From Bryum argenteum (Eukaryota > Streptophyta > Bryopsida > Bryales > Bryaceae), in the NCBI GenBank assembly GCA_037043015.1, contig CM073323.1, positions 8,618,001 through 8,682,000 of the forward strand: a DNA stretch of 64,000 nt. Reading direction: 5' to 3'. A model generated the notes under the pieces. The model did no database searches. It was not told the DNA's origin and was given only the letters and a program-made list of their open reading frames with translations. A program made the translations under genes and the position numbers. Positions 22,928 through 36,580 of the stretch are shown piece by piece; the first letter of the stretch is position 1; every line of letters begins with the position of its first letter.

Positions 22928-25900
22928 AACGTAACCCCCTCCTAGAAATAAACCTTTGGAGTTTGTGAGGCCCTCCCTTTGTGGAATGATCCTGAAGCAT
23001 TGTGGTTTCGAATAGACTCACAGGGTATTCCCCTGTGAGCCTACATGAAATTTTTCCTCTTTGATTTGGTAATAATAACTTTTTCTTTTGGGCAGCTTGG
23101 TTCATTATTACTTTTCTGAGCTAAGGAATAAATTGAATTTCTAAATATGGTATCAAGAGGTATAGATTATTCAATTAGCGGTTACACTGACAAGTCTTCT
23201 GAACAACTCCAATTGCAATTTTTTGTGTTCAGAGTTTTTCATAATGTATGTAGCAAAAACCTTAGTGCTCTTTCAAATGTATGCCCAAGTAGAGTAACAA
23301 TGAGAAACTAAACAACTATGCTACTATGGCTCAACGTCTACTTTTCCATCATTTTTTTTAAGACAACTGCAAAGCTCGAATCACCACCATTGATATTGAA
23401 AATCTGGCAAGAACTAATTTAGCAACGACTTCATGGCTAAAGATTGGGCGATGCATCATCTCTTTGAAAGTATTTATCAAATTGCTCATAGCAATCAATA
23501 AGTTTTTGCAAACTACGGGCTGAACAAAATGAATGTCTATTTTGTCATTTTTGGCCATTTCAGGTAAAAAATTGTTTTAAAATATACATTCATAATTGAT
23601 TTAATTTAAAATCATAGTATTGTATACTAAATTACTAATGCTTAGTACAAGAAAGAGCTTGGAGAAGAACATACCGTAAGAATTCAACACCGTCATTGTT
23701 CCAATGAAGCTCAAATTGGTTCTTGTAAGTTAACCTTAACCCCACCATTCCTCGAATAAAGAGGTTCTTGCATGACAAATAGACGAATCTACAATTTATA
23801 CCTTTTAGGGTTGCCAATGAACACCCAGAAGCTGCAAGCATGAGGGCTTCCTCTTTCCGATTCAAAATGTCACTAGAAGTGAATTCCTTGCCCAAGCCGC
23901 CCCTACTCGATTCTTTCGCCGCCTTAGTTCCCACGTTTCTTACGTCTGCAAACCTTGGGTCCTTCATGATGTCAAATGGGACAAGATTAACTCCTATTGA
24001 CTACCGAATACAATCTTCTTGCATGTGACATATGACCCTCTCAATGGCACGCAAGTGCCAATCATTCAAATTGCAAATAATTACAAATACATTAGCATAT
24101 AATTACAAGCAAAATATAAGCATGTAGGCATTTGACTAAGTAAAGATTCAAGTATAAGCTTACTTATGATGCACATAATTCTATAGACACAAAATAAGTA
24201 AATAAATGAAGGATAATTACCTTAGAGGCGGATAGAGACTACCATGAGATTTTGTGATCTCCCAAAGGAAGAATGTCAACAATTCAACCAAAGGTCTATC
24301 GTCCATAACTCAACATGCCTACTTTTCCTTTGATCACCACTCTTCACGTTAACAATGTGGAGTGGATCGGCTTACTTAAACTCATGAGTTGCACTTGATA
24401 TACACTTAGCATTTGGAGCTAGTTCAGAATCCAATTCCTTTCTTTCCCCTGCATCATAACTTGGATTTAGAAGCACGACATAGATTTCCATAATAAACAT
24501 ATACATCAAAAAGAATATGTAAAGGCTCATAAAATTTACCTTTATCACTAGTTATATCTTTTATACCTTCATCTGCATCTTTTGTATTGTCTTCATTCAA
24601 TGCATTTTCATCAAAGTCGAAAACAATTTGAAGTTTGAGGTTGAAACGTATCCTTTGCTTCCACCTCATCCAATACTTGGCTACACAATATATCATTTAA
24701 TTCTTCTTCAAGTAGAGTCTCAGAAAGTTGAATATCTGCTTATAGAAGGCAATGAACTTGTCAAGAACTGTAGCAGAATGGAACAAGAATCAAATTGGAA
24801 AAGTAGTTTGGTTACCTACCCACCAGTTGCTTGAGTTGATCTTGCTCAATGTGTCAATGTCTCACATTGTATTTCAGCCAAGGACTTCAATTGCATGAAT
24901 CGACCAATTCCGAGGTCAAACAAATTGATTGCCACTTGAGAATTTCTAACTTCCTCGACATCAGGTGACTCTACTTGTTTACGCTTTCTCAAATGTTCTT
25001 CTTCAAGAACTGACATCTCTACAAACGACATGTGAATCTACTTTTGCTTCCACACGCTTAAAAGACTTATGCGAAAACTTTGCACTCTATAACCAGTCGA
25101 TAGCCGAGACCTCTTGGATAACTTGCACTCCATGGCTCAAAACAAGCACATGCTCTAAAACCTAGTCGAATCTTGTGACTTCTAATCGATAATGTCTAGT
25201 CAAGCGTATCAAACGAAAACCTCACGAGATGATAACCTTCTACACTCCATCGCTAAAGAAGCATGACAAACTCACAAAAGCACTGGATCCAAAACCTAAT
25301 TGTCAGCTGAAGCATTACAAACTCACAAAAGCACAGGCTCCAAAACCTAATCGACGGCCAAGACCTCGAATCTACAATATCTAATCAATCGCATAAAGAT
25401 AACCGTTCGAAAGGAAAACCTCTCGCATAGTCGCATTCCATGGCTCGAAACAACATCATGCTCCAAAACCTAGTCGGCTGCCGAAACCCCTGCTCGTCAA
25501 TGTCACGCAGAGAAAACCTAGAGTAAGGAAAACCGCTCCCGCTCGCACTCCATGGCTAAAAACAAGCACAACAAAATCACATTAAGCGCACCAAAAGAAA
25601 ACCTCACAAAATAAGAACCCCTCACAGTCCATTGCTCACAACAATCACAAGAAAAGCACAAGCTTCAAAACCTCGTCGGCTTAGTTGGCGGCCAAGACTC
25701 ATCTTCCACTAAGTCTAATTAAGCGCACCAACAAAAACCTCAAAAGAAGAAATACTCTTACACTCTAACTCCATCGCTCACTTAGAGCAGCAAAAGAAAA
25801 CCAGTAAAACAAAACTTCCATCGCTCAGAAAATAAATAAAATACACACTCCAAACCCTAGTCGACCGTACGTGATTGCCCACGTGGCAAGACTGCCTGCC

Positions 25901-25945
25901 CTACCCAAATCTGCCCATGGTTTTATTTCTAGGAGGGGGTTACGT
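22928..25945. mobile_element. candidate 3-kb element with 22-base terminal inverted repeats
   Basis: AACGTAACCCCCTCCTAGAA at the left (about 22929) and its reverse complement TTCTAGGAGGGGGTTACGTT at the right (about 25926-25945) face each other. The interior has minus-strand open segments (23967-23635; 24725-24610 with an acidic Leu-rich peptide; 25031-24846 with EEEHLRKRKQVESP). The interval 25060-25870 carries irregular repeats of AAAACCTAGTCG and CCATGGCTC words. No transposase motif was recognised and flanking duplications are not evident. Confidence 0.35.
23635..23967 (-). CDS. unrecognised ORF inside the candidate 3-kb element
   Basis: 110 codons. The first ~65 residues are Lys/Arg/Glu/Ala-rich and look protein-like (VGTKAAKESSRGGLGKEFTS). 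The remainder may be intronic. No family assignment. It may be one exon of a transposon gene or of a captured host gene. Confidence 0.2.
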   Translation of the reverse strand: MKDPRFADVRNVGTKAAKESSRGGLGKEFTSSDILNRKEEALMLAASGCSLATLKGINCRFVYLSCKNLFIRGMVGLRLTYKNQFELHWNNDGVEFLRYVLLQALSCTKH

Positions 25946-26685
25946 TGGGTGAGGCCCTCATCGTCGGATTCCTAGCTGCTCGTGTCCCTCCCTCATCGGG
26001 CTCCCGCCCTCCTCGGATCGGGTCCCTCACATGCCAGAAGTCCCTTCGAGGGGGGCTCCCCTTTACATACAATTTTCAAGAATTAATCATAGAAAGTGCA
26101 ATCCTTATCGATTTTCAAAGTTCTAGCCTCTTTCATTCATTGCAAAATAAATAGTAATTATTGTATGGAATTCAACCATATCAATATAATCTAATCATTA
26201 AGTTTTTCAGATTGTCTCTTGAAAAAATACTTTGTAAAAGTCGGAGAACTCACATTTCATAATACATATAACCTTTTTCCAAACCCCTTGAGTCAATAGG
26301 GATTAAGGCAGATGTTTGTTTGATGAAAGTGGATACTATAATAAAAGTGCAAGGAACATATAGTGGATTGGATGGGTGAGATATTAAATTGAAGTATTTA
26401 TGACCTTGGAAATTACAAAAAACGACCTTATTTTAACTCAAGATCATTAACAAGAGAAACACGACCTTGCAAAAATCACGTTGTTTGGAGTCTAAGATAA
26501 ATGATCAAAAATAGAAACATAGGTCTACAAGTTTGGTAGTTTGTCTTTTCAAAACAATAACACGGACGGGGGCGTAGATGAAGATGCTTGGCATGATTAA
26601 AGATGGGCATCGACATGATTAAAGTATTCATATAGGCACGACAAACATTGTGCGAATATTCAAGTTTATATATTTGATGCATATA

Positions 26686-27043
26686 AGGCACCACAAGCCT
26701 TGGCTTGGTGGTTGGGGCTCATGGCCCCCATTGAGGAGGTTGTGGGTTCCATTCCCCATGCCGGCGTGGTGCTCACCACTATAGTCCACCCAACTATTGT
26801 GGGGGGTCCTTGGACCTTGTTGTATGGGTACCTCAAAGTCCTTTGGGGGGATACTATGTCAAGTATCCTCAAGGCACTAGTAACTAGGCTAGAAACTAGC
26901 GTAGTTATAGTGTCCACCCTCGAGAGGGGGAAGTAGTATTGTTCCAATTTCCCCTTGTCCGGTGGCCATCGGGATATTAGCATTACGAACGGACACTTCA
27001 TTCACGCCGGCCCCTTAGAAAGGGACCGGAGTTTCTATCTATC
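26686..27043 (+). mobile_element. tRNA-derived SINE, full length (copy 2)
   Basis: The 358-bp element is flanked by a perfect 13-bp duplication TTTGATGCATATA (26673-26685 and 27044-27056). The A-box-like TGGCTTGGTGG lies near 26701 and the B-box-like GGTTCCATTCCCC near 26745. It ends with TCTATCTATC. It is very similar to 3221-3576, so this looks like a recent insertion. Confidence 0.9.
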
Positions 27044-27056
27044 TTTGATGCATATA

Positions 27057-28145
27057 GTTGATTCGTTTTGTAACAACACCCTGATCTTGAGCATGGCGGG
27101 TTGATTTGGATGCAGAAAGTTTCGCTGAGAGGGGGTGTTTGTGGAAGGGTGTGGGAGGTGTCGTTGGAAGTGGGTGTTTTGTAGGAGTGCGGGAAAAATC
27201 GAATTCCACATCCAACTTGCACATATCGAAATATTGAATTTCAAAGTATTTACAACCCCAAGCAATATTAGAAATTTGAATGACTTAAACTATTTTTTAA
27301 GGCTTGTTTCTTTTTATATTTCTATTAATTTTTTAATTTTTAATTTATTTTGTATTGTGACATGCAATTTATTTTCTGAAAGAAGGTATGAAATCAATGA
27401 TGTAGAAAAACTTGAAGAACGTCAAATATATGTGGTTTAATAGAAATCTGAACAATGAGAAGTTGCCTTTGTATTCTTGTGAATTTTAGAAAACATAGAA
27501 TTGAGAAATACGTAAATCTCAAATTTTTTACAGATTAAAAAAAAAAATCAAATATATATTAATAAATTAATTAATAAATTGAAGCTCTTTTGTAAGTTTT
27601 GGAGGCTGCCCTCATTAAGGTTTCTTACATGACCAACCCCAGCCACTCTTGAAATTCTCAGCCTCCATGTGACGATGGTCATGTCAAAACAAAAAATAAA
27701 ATAAAATTGTCAATACAAAAAAAGTTAAAAATCTGCCCCAATTGGGCCTACAATCAACAATTTGCTTCCAATTATTCTTATACTACAAGTTGACTTTGTA
27801 CAATTCTTGTACATACACTTCGTAGTATAGAGAGCAACTACTGAAAATCTCAAGCAAAAATATTACTTTTCACCCCTTCATCTAAGATTTCCGAAATCAC
27901 AAAAACCCATCTTGAATTTTAAGGATCTTTAGGGGTTAACTCCTCAATGCAAAAAGAACCAAGTCAATGCATATTGCATAGAAATACAACACCTCGCATA
28001 TCAAGCTTTCTATCCTATTAAGCTTGGTGTATTTCATGTTTGAACAAAAATAGTTGAACTACGTACAAATAGCCATGGTACAATACATGAAAATTCTTTT
28101 AGGAGTAACTATTCCATTAGTACATCTTTGGATGTGGAATTGGGA
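27057..28145. other. spacer with repeat fragments
   Basis: No gene. GATCTTTAGGGGTTAA ending at 27939 is an orphan right end of a subfamily B TTAA element. The stretch 27115-27185 (GTGTCGTTGGAAGTGGG) resembles 29850-29880 and marks another dispersed repeat. Confidence 0.4.
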
Positions 28146-28710
28146 TCAACTCCTAAATGCCCATGGGTCTTTTTACTCAAAAAGTATCATCCCGTCTGGA
28201 GTGTCCTTAGAATTTTAGATCTCAATTGTACAATCTTATAATGGTCTTACCGTAGTTCATGTAAATGAAATTTGGACCCTTCACGTCTCATAGTTTTCTA
28301 GATGAGGGTAAATTTGTACTAAAAAATATCATGAAACTTCATCATTTTCACTTTGAAGTGGATATGCCTCCAACAAACCAACTGCTATAAAAAAAATCTC
28401 CAACTGGAAATTTGTTCACCTTCATCTCACTTTTCACTTATATTTTGATGTCAAAGTGGTCACCTTCTAATGATGCATTCAAAAAGTGAAAGTTTACAAT
28501 TCAAATCACAATTTGTGCTTTGAAAGGATTGTGGTTGGTAGGTTGGGGTTGGACATAACCTTGGAAGAGGTTGCAAGCTCATCATTGATTGGTTCATTCA
28601 TGTGATGCCCAAGTTCAAAAAGTGCACTATTCATGATACCCAAGTCCAAAAGATGTTGTTATCCAATTTTGGGCTGCCCGTTTCAAACCCAATGGGCGTT
28701 TAAGGGTTAA
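28146..28710. mobile_element. TTAA-flanked MITE, subfamily A, long form (557-bp body)
   Basis: The right end GGGCGTTTAAGGG is followed by TTAA (28707-28710). The left end CTCCTAAATGCCCATGGG is preceded by TCAA, one base off TTAA. In reverse complement the body aligns with 291-645 but is longer, so that copy is an internal-deletion derivative. No ORF. Confidence 0.65.
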
Positions 28711-28888
28711 CACCAATCATTCCTCAACTGTAAGGTAGCAACTGATAATTAAATTCTCAATACTGAAATCTGATAATTTAAAATAATTTAAATTAGTCTC
28801 AAGTGGGAACACTTGTGGAATGTCTAATACCAACAGTAGAAAGAAGAAGAAGAAGGATAAAAGAATTTAAAAAAAAAAAAAAAAAAAA

Positions 28889-29434
<546 letters not shown>

Positions 29435-29503
29435 AGAAGAGAGGCAGCATCGGAATTTTCTGTTGAGTGGCATTTGGTTAAGGGATGCATTGGAATAAAA
29501 TAA

Positions 29504-29781
29504 GGGGGAATGTCATACAAGGGAACACTTTTGTGAATATTTTCAAACAGGGGAACAATCACAAAATTATCTGTAAAGAGGGGAAGGAAAAACGTTTCAT
29601 TGAGCAAGTAGAAGAAACTATATATTAACTTTGAATTGCTCGATCTTCTGCGTAATTAACTTCAACTTGTTTAAAAGTGAAACCAAAAAGAAACAGTTTG
29701 TTCCCCTCTGTGCAAATATTTTGCACTTGTTCCTTATTTGAAAATAATTTACAAAAGTGTTCCCTTGTATGAAAATTCCCC
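29504..29781. mobile_element. 278-bp MITE with ~50-bp inverted repeats
   Basis: The left end GGGGGAATGTCATACAAGGG and the right end CCCTTGTATGAAAATTCCCC are inverted copies, and similarity extends inward (GGGAACACTTTTGT). ATAA flanks both sides (29500-29503 and 29782-29785). Superfamily unknown. Confidence 0.65.
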
Positions 29782-29785
29782 ATAA

Positions 29786-32353
29786 TTAATGGTATGATAT
29801 GTACATGTTACAAGCGATGGGATGTTGGCAATCCTAGAGTGGATGGGGGCGTTTGAGATGTCGTTGGAAGTGGGATATTTGAAGGCGTTGGTATTGTTGT
29901 ATTTATTATGTACTTACAACAATTTGATTGCAAGTCCGGCGTGAGGATTGAGAAATATGAAATATTAGAATATATTTCATCAAGAAAATTACAAAACTTC
30001 AAAATAAAGAGAAAGTTGAAGCTTTTAAGTAGTATTTTGGAGGTAACAAAGTCATGAGTGAAATGAAGGGTGAGACAATCTTGTGTGTTCTTACAAAGCA
30101 ATTAGAACTACTAGTTATAAAAACAAAAGTAAAATTTTATTACTAAGCTAGAATATAAAGTGGGACCATGCACGGGTTTATGAGGAAAAATTAACCCCTA
30201 GAGATTCATGATGCAAAATTGCTTAAATTACCAAAAAATGACCTTCTTTTATCTCATGCCAAGAAAAACTCAGTATGATCATTATTTGGTAACTCCAACT
30301 ACAAGATATTAGAATTAACCTAACATTTCGTAACATGTTTGAGTTCGATAATTGATTCTGCTCGATTTGTGAAATTGTAATAATCAAAGTTGGTTTAACT
30401 CGTAAGAGCCCAATCCACCATTTTATGGTCGATCCCAGATTTTGAATAGCTGCATGACACTAATTTTTGTACTTTTAATTTTTTTTCTACTTTCCAGTAG
30501 TTTGAAAAGTTGAAAACAACATTCAATCTACACAACATTGTTTGGATTCATCGAATGTTCACAATAAGCCTTCAAACACAAACAAAGCAAGGTTTTCTTA
30601 GTGTTGGAAAACTTACTATTCTACATATTTAATAATTTTTCGCTTAGGTTACGAGTGACCTTTCTCTACATTATCAAATAATAGGTTATTTTAGCCAATC
30701 ATAGTAATTTTCATCTACTAATTAGAGAAAGAGATTTTTCTATTGATTTTCAAAGTTGTACTCTCTTTAATTCTTTGTAAAATTAATGGTTACTATTTTT
30801 GAGAATTTAGCCATATTGATATGATTTCAACATTTTGATGCAAATTAAACTATAAGTCTTAAAGATTGTGATGAAAACACCTTCTAGTTTATGGTCTTTG
30901 CATTGGTTATAGTCAAATCTTTGGCTTGTATGTGTTATACATACATTAATCTAATTGCTTCCAAACTCATGAATAAAAATCCTTTCTCTTTGTAGTAAGT
31001 TCAAACTTGCAAGTTGGTGCTTTTCTTACTAGCTTAAGGAATTGTAATCTATAATAGTACAAAATAACGTAAAATCTTATCTTACTCGTGCCTACAATTC
31101 ACATACTAGTGGGTAAATGGTGTTCTTTACAACCAACATGCAAAACAAGTGGGACATTTTAAGGGTTAAGTGCTTGCTCTACATCTCAAGTAATATGGTT
31201 GGAGAAAGTGGTTCCTTTAACCCGTGATCATCCTTGTATTTTTTTTTAGAGTTGTCAACCTCAAAATTGCAATTCTCTACCTCTACGGATGTTGACCATT
31301 TTCTTTTTGTTCTTGAACTCCAAATGTAAGATATTGTACCTAAGCCTATTTTTAATGTTTCTTCAAAAAATTGACCATTGGATGTTTACAATTTGATACA
31401 TAATAATATCCAAATTCCAAATTTTCTTCTTGAACGAGCCTGCCCAAAACCTTGAAAAGCTTAATATTCGACTTTAACAAATCATTTAAGGTCAAATAAT
31501 TAATGACTACTTACTCCATGATACAATGTATAACCCCTAACACTAATAAAAAATTGCACTTTACCCACTAGTACACAATGACTTAAATAGTCATAAACTT
31601 GTCATACTTAGGTAAATATTAATAACTTGCTTGACTTAAGTAGATATTAATTACTTGTTTGAGTCATAATGTATTAGTCATAAAACATTTTTTCTACATG
31701 TGTAAAGGCTTGCGGGGTACCAAATTTTAACTTTTCCCCATAATGAGCAAGTCACCAAATAATTTTTAAAATTATTCAAAAAACAACTTAAAAATTTGTA
31801 ACCATATGAGCTTGTAGAGCGCTAGTATGAGATGCTTCGTAATTCAATTGATAATATTTTCACCAAAATAAGTCATGTAAGAATTTTTATGAAACTTTTG
31901 GGCAACAAACTTTGACCAAGCACTAAGACATTATACTAAGTCAAAAATGCATATTCCCTCAAAAAGAATTCAAACCATAGAGCTATCTACTTTTTCTTAA
32001 TCAATCTTGGTATAAGCATTGGAGGTTTACAAAATCATTGAGAAGGTTTGCGATAGGAAAGGTAAACAAATACTCAACAACTAATGAAAAATACTAGAAA
32101 ATATCATGAGAAGTTGGGCAAGCTCAAAATAAAGGGTCACTCTATGGGACCATTGATTTTACTTGCATTCCCCTACTTAAAGAACAAAAAAGTGAATAAG
32201 AGCAAACATAAGTAGAGATAGAAGTACCTCATTTGTTAAAGAAAAATGAGATCAGACAAAATGATTTAGGTTTGACTCTTCCACCCTTGTTCTACATATT
32301 CATAAAATTTTAATAATAGGTATTTGGAGGGGTTGCCTATAGATAGCCGATTC
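29786..32353. other. AT-rich spacer with orphan TTAA-element ends
   Basis: TTAACCCCTAGAGATTCATG at 30191 and AAGGGTTAA at 31161-31169 resemble TTAA-element ends. Subfamily B interior similarity is seen up to about 30410. No gene recognised. Confidence 0.4.
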
Positions 32354-32608
32354 TTAATCCCTAAAGATTCTCAAAACCCAAAACGGGATTTGAACAAAGT
32401 TTACTCAACTTTGACCCTTATAATATCACAAATAAAGAAGATTCAATTATTCAACTTTTGGCATGTAAGTAGTTTGTTGAGGTAACTTTAAGATCCTATA
32501 GTTAACCCTTCTAAATATTGCTTGGATTGAGATTGTTTGGTTTCAAAGTAGAAAGAAGTCATTTTTAGTAATGAAGGCAATATTGCACCAAGAATCTTTA
32601 GGAGTTAA
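32354..32608. mobile_element. TTAA-flanked MITE, subfamily B (247-bp body)
   Basis: The left end TCCCTAAAGATTC (32358) is mirrored by GAATCTTTAGGAG ending at 32604, with TTAA on both sides. The interior contains CAACTTTGACCCTTATAAT and GGTAACTTTAAGATCCTA, as in the copy at 3681. Confidence 0.75.
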
Positions 32609-32929
32609 GTTTAACTATTCTATATAATGGCCTTAAAACTCCAATATTTTTTTTTGCAATGTGGATGCTTCAAAAAAGTACAGAGCATACTTCAAATATA
32701 GATATGTAAATTCCATATGATGGCTGAATCACCAATCTTTTGCTCCTTGTAACATTTTTGATTAAAATTCTTCGTGTAGCAACATTCCAAAATTCCATTT
32801 AACCACAAAATGGTAGGATAAGCTTTTGGAAATTAAATTCATTACTTAGATCACTTGCAACATTGGCATATGTTGTTGAAATGTATTGTTGGATACTTTT
32901 TGGTATATGCTTTTATTATGTATAAACAA

Positions 32930-34165
32930 TTGTTGGCTATTGAAAAGTATCTTTGGCTGATGTTTGCTCTTGAAAACTATCTTTGGCCAACTGTTTGCAT
33001 ATGAAGTATCATTGACCAACGGCTCTTGAAAATTATTGTTGGCGATTGTTGGCTCCTAAAAATACTTCTTGCTAACTTCTTGGCTGTTGAAATGTAATGT
33101 TGGCCAACTCTTGGCTCTTGAAAAGTATCTTTGGCTCATGGTGGCTCTTAAAAACAATCTTCGACGAGCTATTTGCATTTGAAAAGTATCCTTGGCCAAC
33201 TGTTGGCTCTTGAAAAGTATCTTTGGCTCATGGTGGCTCTTGAAAACTATCCTTCGCCCACATGTTTGCATTTGAAAAGTATCTTTGGCCAACTTTTCGC
33301 TCTTAAAAAGTATCTTTGGCTCATGTTTACTTTTGAAAACTATCTTTAGCCAATTGTTTACATTTGAAAAGTATCCATGGCCAACTGTTTACATTTGAAA
33401 ATTATCTTTGCCTCATGGTGGCTCTTGAAAAGTATCCTTGGCTCAGCTAGTCAGCTGTTTGCATTTGAAAGTATCTTTGGCCAACTTTTGGCTCTTGACA
33501 AGTATCTTTAGCCAATTGTTTGCATTTAAAAAGTATCCTTGGCCAAACTGCCAAATTGTTGGCTCTTGAAAAGTATATTTACCTCATATTTGCTCTTGAA
33601 AACTATCTTTGGCCAACCGTTTGCACTTGAAAAGTATCTTTGGCCAACTTTTAGCTCTTGAAAAGTATCTTTGGCTCTTGTTTACTTTTAAAAATTAGTT
33701 ATGGCCAACTGTTGCATTTGAAAAGTATTCTCGGCCAAACTTTTGGCTCTTGAAGAGTATCTTTGACTTATGATGGCTCTTGAAAACTACCCTTGGAGCT
33801 GTTTGCATTTGAAAAGTATCCTTGACCAACTGTTGGCTTTTGAATAGTATTGTTGGCAACACTTGGCCCCTAAAATTTTTTTGGCTAACTTTTTGGCTGT
33901 TGAAATGTATTGTTGGTTGATTGTTGGCTTTTGAAAAGTATCCCTTGCTAGCTCCTCGCATTTGAAAAGTACTCATGGCCATCTATTGGTTCTTCAAAAG
34001 TACTATAAGCTAACAATTGGCAAATGATATTGAACAAGATTGTTGGCTAATTGTTGGCATGTCTTATTGAAATATATTGTTGGCCAACTATCCGCTATTG
34101 GAAGGTATTGTTGGCTAACTGTTGGCATATGTTATAGAAAAGTATTGTTGGCATATGCTATTGCC
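32930..34165. repeat. degenerate minisatellite (units of about 30 and 60 bp)
   Basis: Dozens of imperfect units built on TTGAAAAGTATCTTTGGCCA, alternating with CTGTTTGCATTTG and TCATGGTGGCTCTTG, often as a ~60-base dimer. Units in the centre are most regular, and the edges near 32930 and 34100 are more diverged. Open frames across it are repeat artefacts. Confidence 0.85.
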
Positions 34166-36580
34166 AACCAACTACAACGACAACATCATTTCAAAATGAC
34201 CATTCAATACATCAGATGCAATATTAATAAATAATAATTAATTAATTAATTAATATTAATAAATATCTCTAAAACAACCCTATTGCCCTATTGCCAATCT
34301 ACCACAATGATAACATCATGTTCAAAGGAATAACCATCCAACATATGCTATGCACTGTCAACTAATGTTTCTAAAACAACCATGTGGAAATTGTGAAGAG
34401 AGATGTTGCCAACCCACTATAATGACAATATCTTGTTCAATTGACCATTCAATATATTCCATGCAACTGTAACCAATATTTGGACAAAAACCTTATGGAG
34501 ATTGTGAACATAATAATTGGTAAGCCACTCGTAGGTGTTTACCAAATGTATCAATTCAATATATCCCATGATTCAATATATCCCATGCAATATTAAGCGA
34601 TATATTTATAACAATGAAGATTGTGAACATACCTCCTTGTTCACGTGTGGAGATTGTAAACAAATCTCTTGCCCACTTGTGGAGGTTGTATAGAGATTTA
34701 GTCCCACCCCACTATAATGACAACATCGTGTTAATTTGACAATTCTGAACATTCTAAGCACAGTTAAATGAATATCTTTGATACAACCGTGTGGAATCAT
34801 GAATAAACTACAATTTGAGCATAATTCGGCATACTTCAGATGCACCTTACGACATTAATGGTGAATAACTACTAATGAATGAGGAATTTGCTAGGTAAAT
34901 ATGGTCTTATTGGAAAGAAGTGAAAAATTCTATATATGTATATCATCATTTTGTAAAATTTGAAGGAATGCAAGACTATCCAAGACCAAAAATCCCAATA
35001 TGAGCCTCACTTGAAGTTACAAGTAATGTCATCGTGAATAATAGCACTTTAACTCCTAAATTTCCTTGTTGCAAAACGGTCTAAGTCATGATACTTGACC
35101 TTCCTTCATATTAAGCTCAAAAAAATCTCAATCTAAGCATTATTTAAAAAAATCAACCGTAAGATCTCAAAGTTCACTTGACATTCTTCTCACATACCAA
35201 ATCTGAACCGTTCATTCTTTCTCATTTGTGAGATTAAAATGGTCAAAGTTGGCTAAACCCGTTTCGGGTTTTAAATAATCAGGAAAATTCGACCTTGAGT
35301 ATCTGCGCAGTTGTTTGAAATGAGGAAACACAAAATTCAAGCAACTATTCGATGATTAGAACAAGGAAGGACCTTAATTAAGCGAAGTCAGAAGGGGCAC
35401 AGTAAAAGAGATTCAAGGGAATCAACAAGGGGAAGGCATGGAATAAGGATTGGCGAATAGAAGAGGCCCCATGGCTGTTGGGAGATTCGAGGCTTGCGAG
35501 CTTTCTCGAAATAGCTTGTCTGGTTTGTTTTGCTTTGCTTGGCTCGGCTCGGCAGGGCTTGGCAATGGCTATGGCTATGGCTGGCCACCAGCAGCAATGG
35601 CAGTACAGTACTTGTAGTGGAGCTTCGGAGCAAGCAGCAGAAGATCCCTCGTCGCTGTCTGTCGCGCGGATTCTCGGCCTTCGCCTACTGCCGTGTCCAC
35701 CTCGCCTCTCTCTGCCATTGCCATAACCATTGCACTCTCCAGTTAAAATTTGCCATACTGCGGTCATTCGCAGTCAGGTGTCATCCGCATTGCGCTCCTG
35801 CTCCGTTCATGATTGTCCGTCCATTTGGCGTGGCTACGGCGAAAGTTCCCCCTCATCCTTGGTATTTCCACTGACTCTTGTTTCGTATTTTCTTGTGCAT
35901 TGAGTGCGAAGCGTGAAGCTCGGATGCAGTGATTCTTTTTTTACTTGCACTAATAATGTGAAGAAATGCGCCGATGTAGAAAGATCCTGTTGCGTTCTGA
36001 GACATGGAAGTGTGTCCTTGTTAGCCAATAGGAGACGAGGAATTCTTGAAGAGAGAGGTTAGAATCCTTCTGTGCGTTGTGTTGTGTTGTGAGGAATGGA
36101 AGGCGTTGGCCTGCTTAGTGTATCTTTAGAAAGAGCGAATGAGAGAGGAGCAATTGCTAGAGAGGAAGCCTTTTGTAGGCTGGTTCTTTAACTCTTTTTA
36201 CTTTCATAATAATGTTTGGAATTGTTGTGCTGTGCAACACACGCTCGCTCGTCCGCAGTCTGTGCTCCGCCTCTCTCATTAGATTCTTTTTCGTCTGTCT
36301 AAAGTAGAGAAAAGCGAATCGTTGGGAGATTAGTTGTCGTTTGCTAGTTCGTCGAATCTTGAGGCGATATTTCTGAGCAAGATACTAGTTAGAACGAAAA
36401 TACTTGATAGAAGGTTCAGCGATCGTTCTACCGTTAGACAACGTGGACGCTTACAGTTATGTGTGACGGTCTGTTTACTATGCCTCGTTTTCTTCCTCTT
36501 CCATTGTTGAAGTTTTGTTGGTTAATGATTCTGTATTCTGTCGTCTGTGGCTCACGTGTTTTGAATACTACGGTGCAGAG
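34166..36580. other. spacer, a subfamily B TTAA element, and the upstream region of the ACR gene
   Basis: TTAACTCCTAAATTTCCTTG at 35049 begins a subfamily B element with a degraded right end near 35275. From about 35450 the sequence is GC-richer; open frames there look incidental. The stretch 36200-36580 is probably the 5' leader region. CGGTGCAG just before the ATG at 36581 looks like a splice acceptor, suggesting an intron in the leader. Confidence 0.4.

Noticed and set aside
32930-34165. Possible CRISPR-like array
   Set aside because: Units are adjacent and degenerate without unique spacers, and the DNA is from a plant nucleus; it is a minisatellite.
35378-35874. Overlapping ORFs up to 129 codons upstream of the ACR gene
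   Set aside because: Present in several frames on both strands of a GC-richer region; no family resemblance, most likely promoter or leader DNA.
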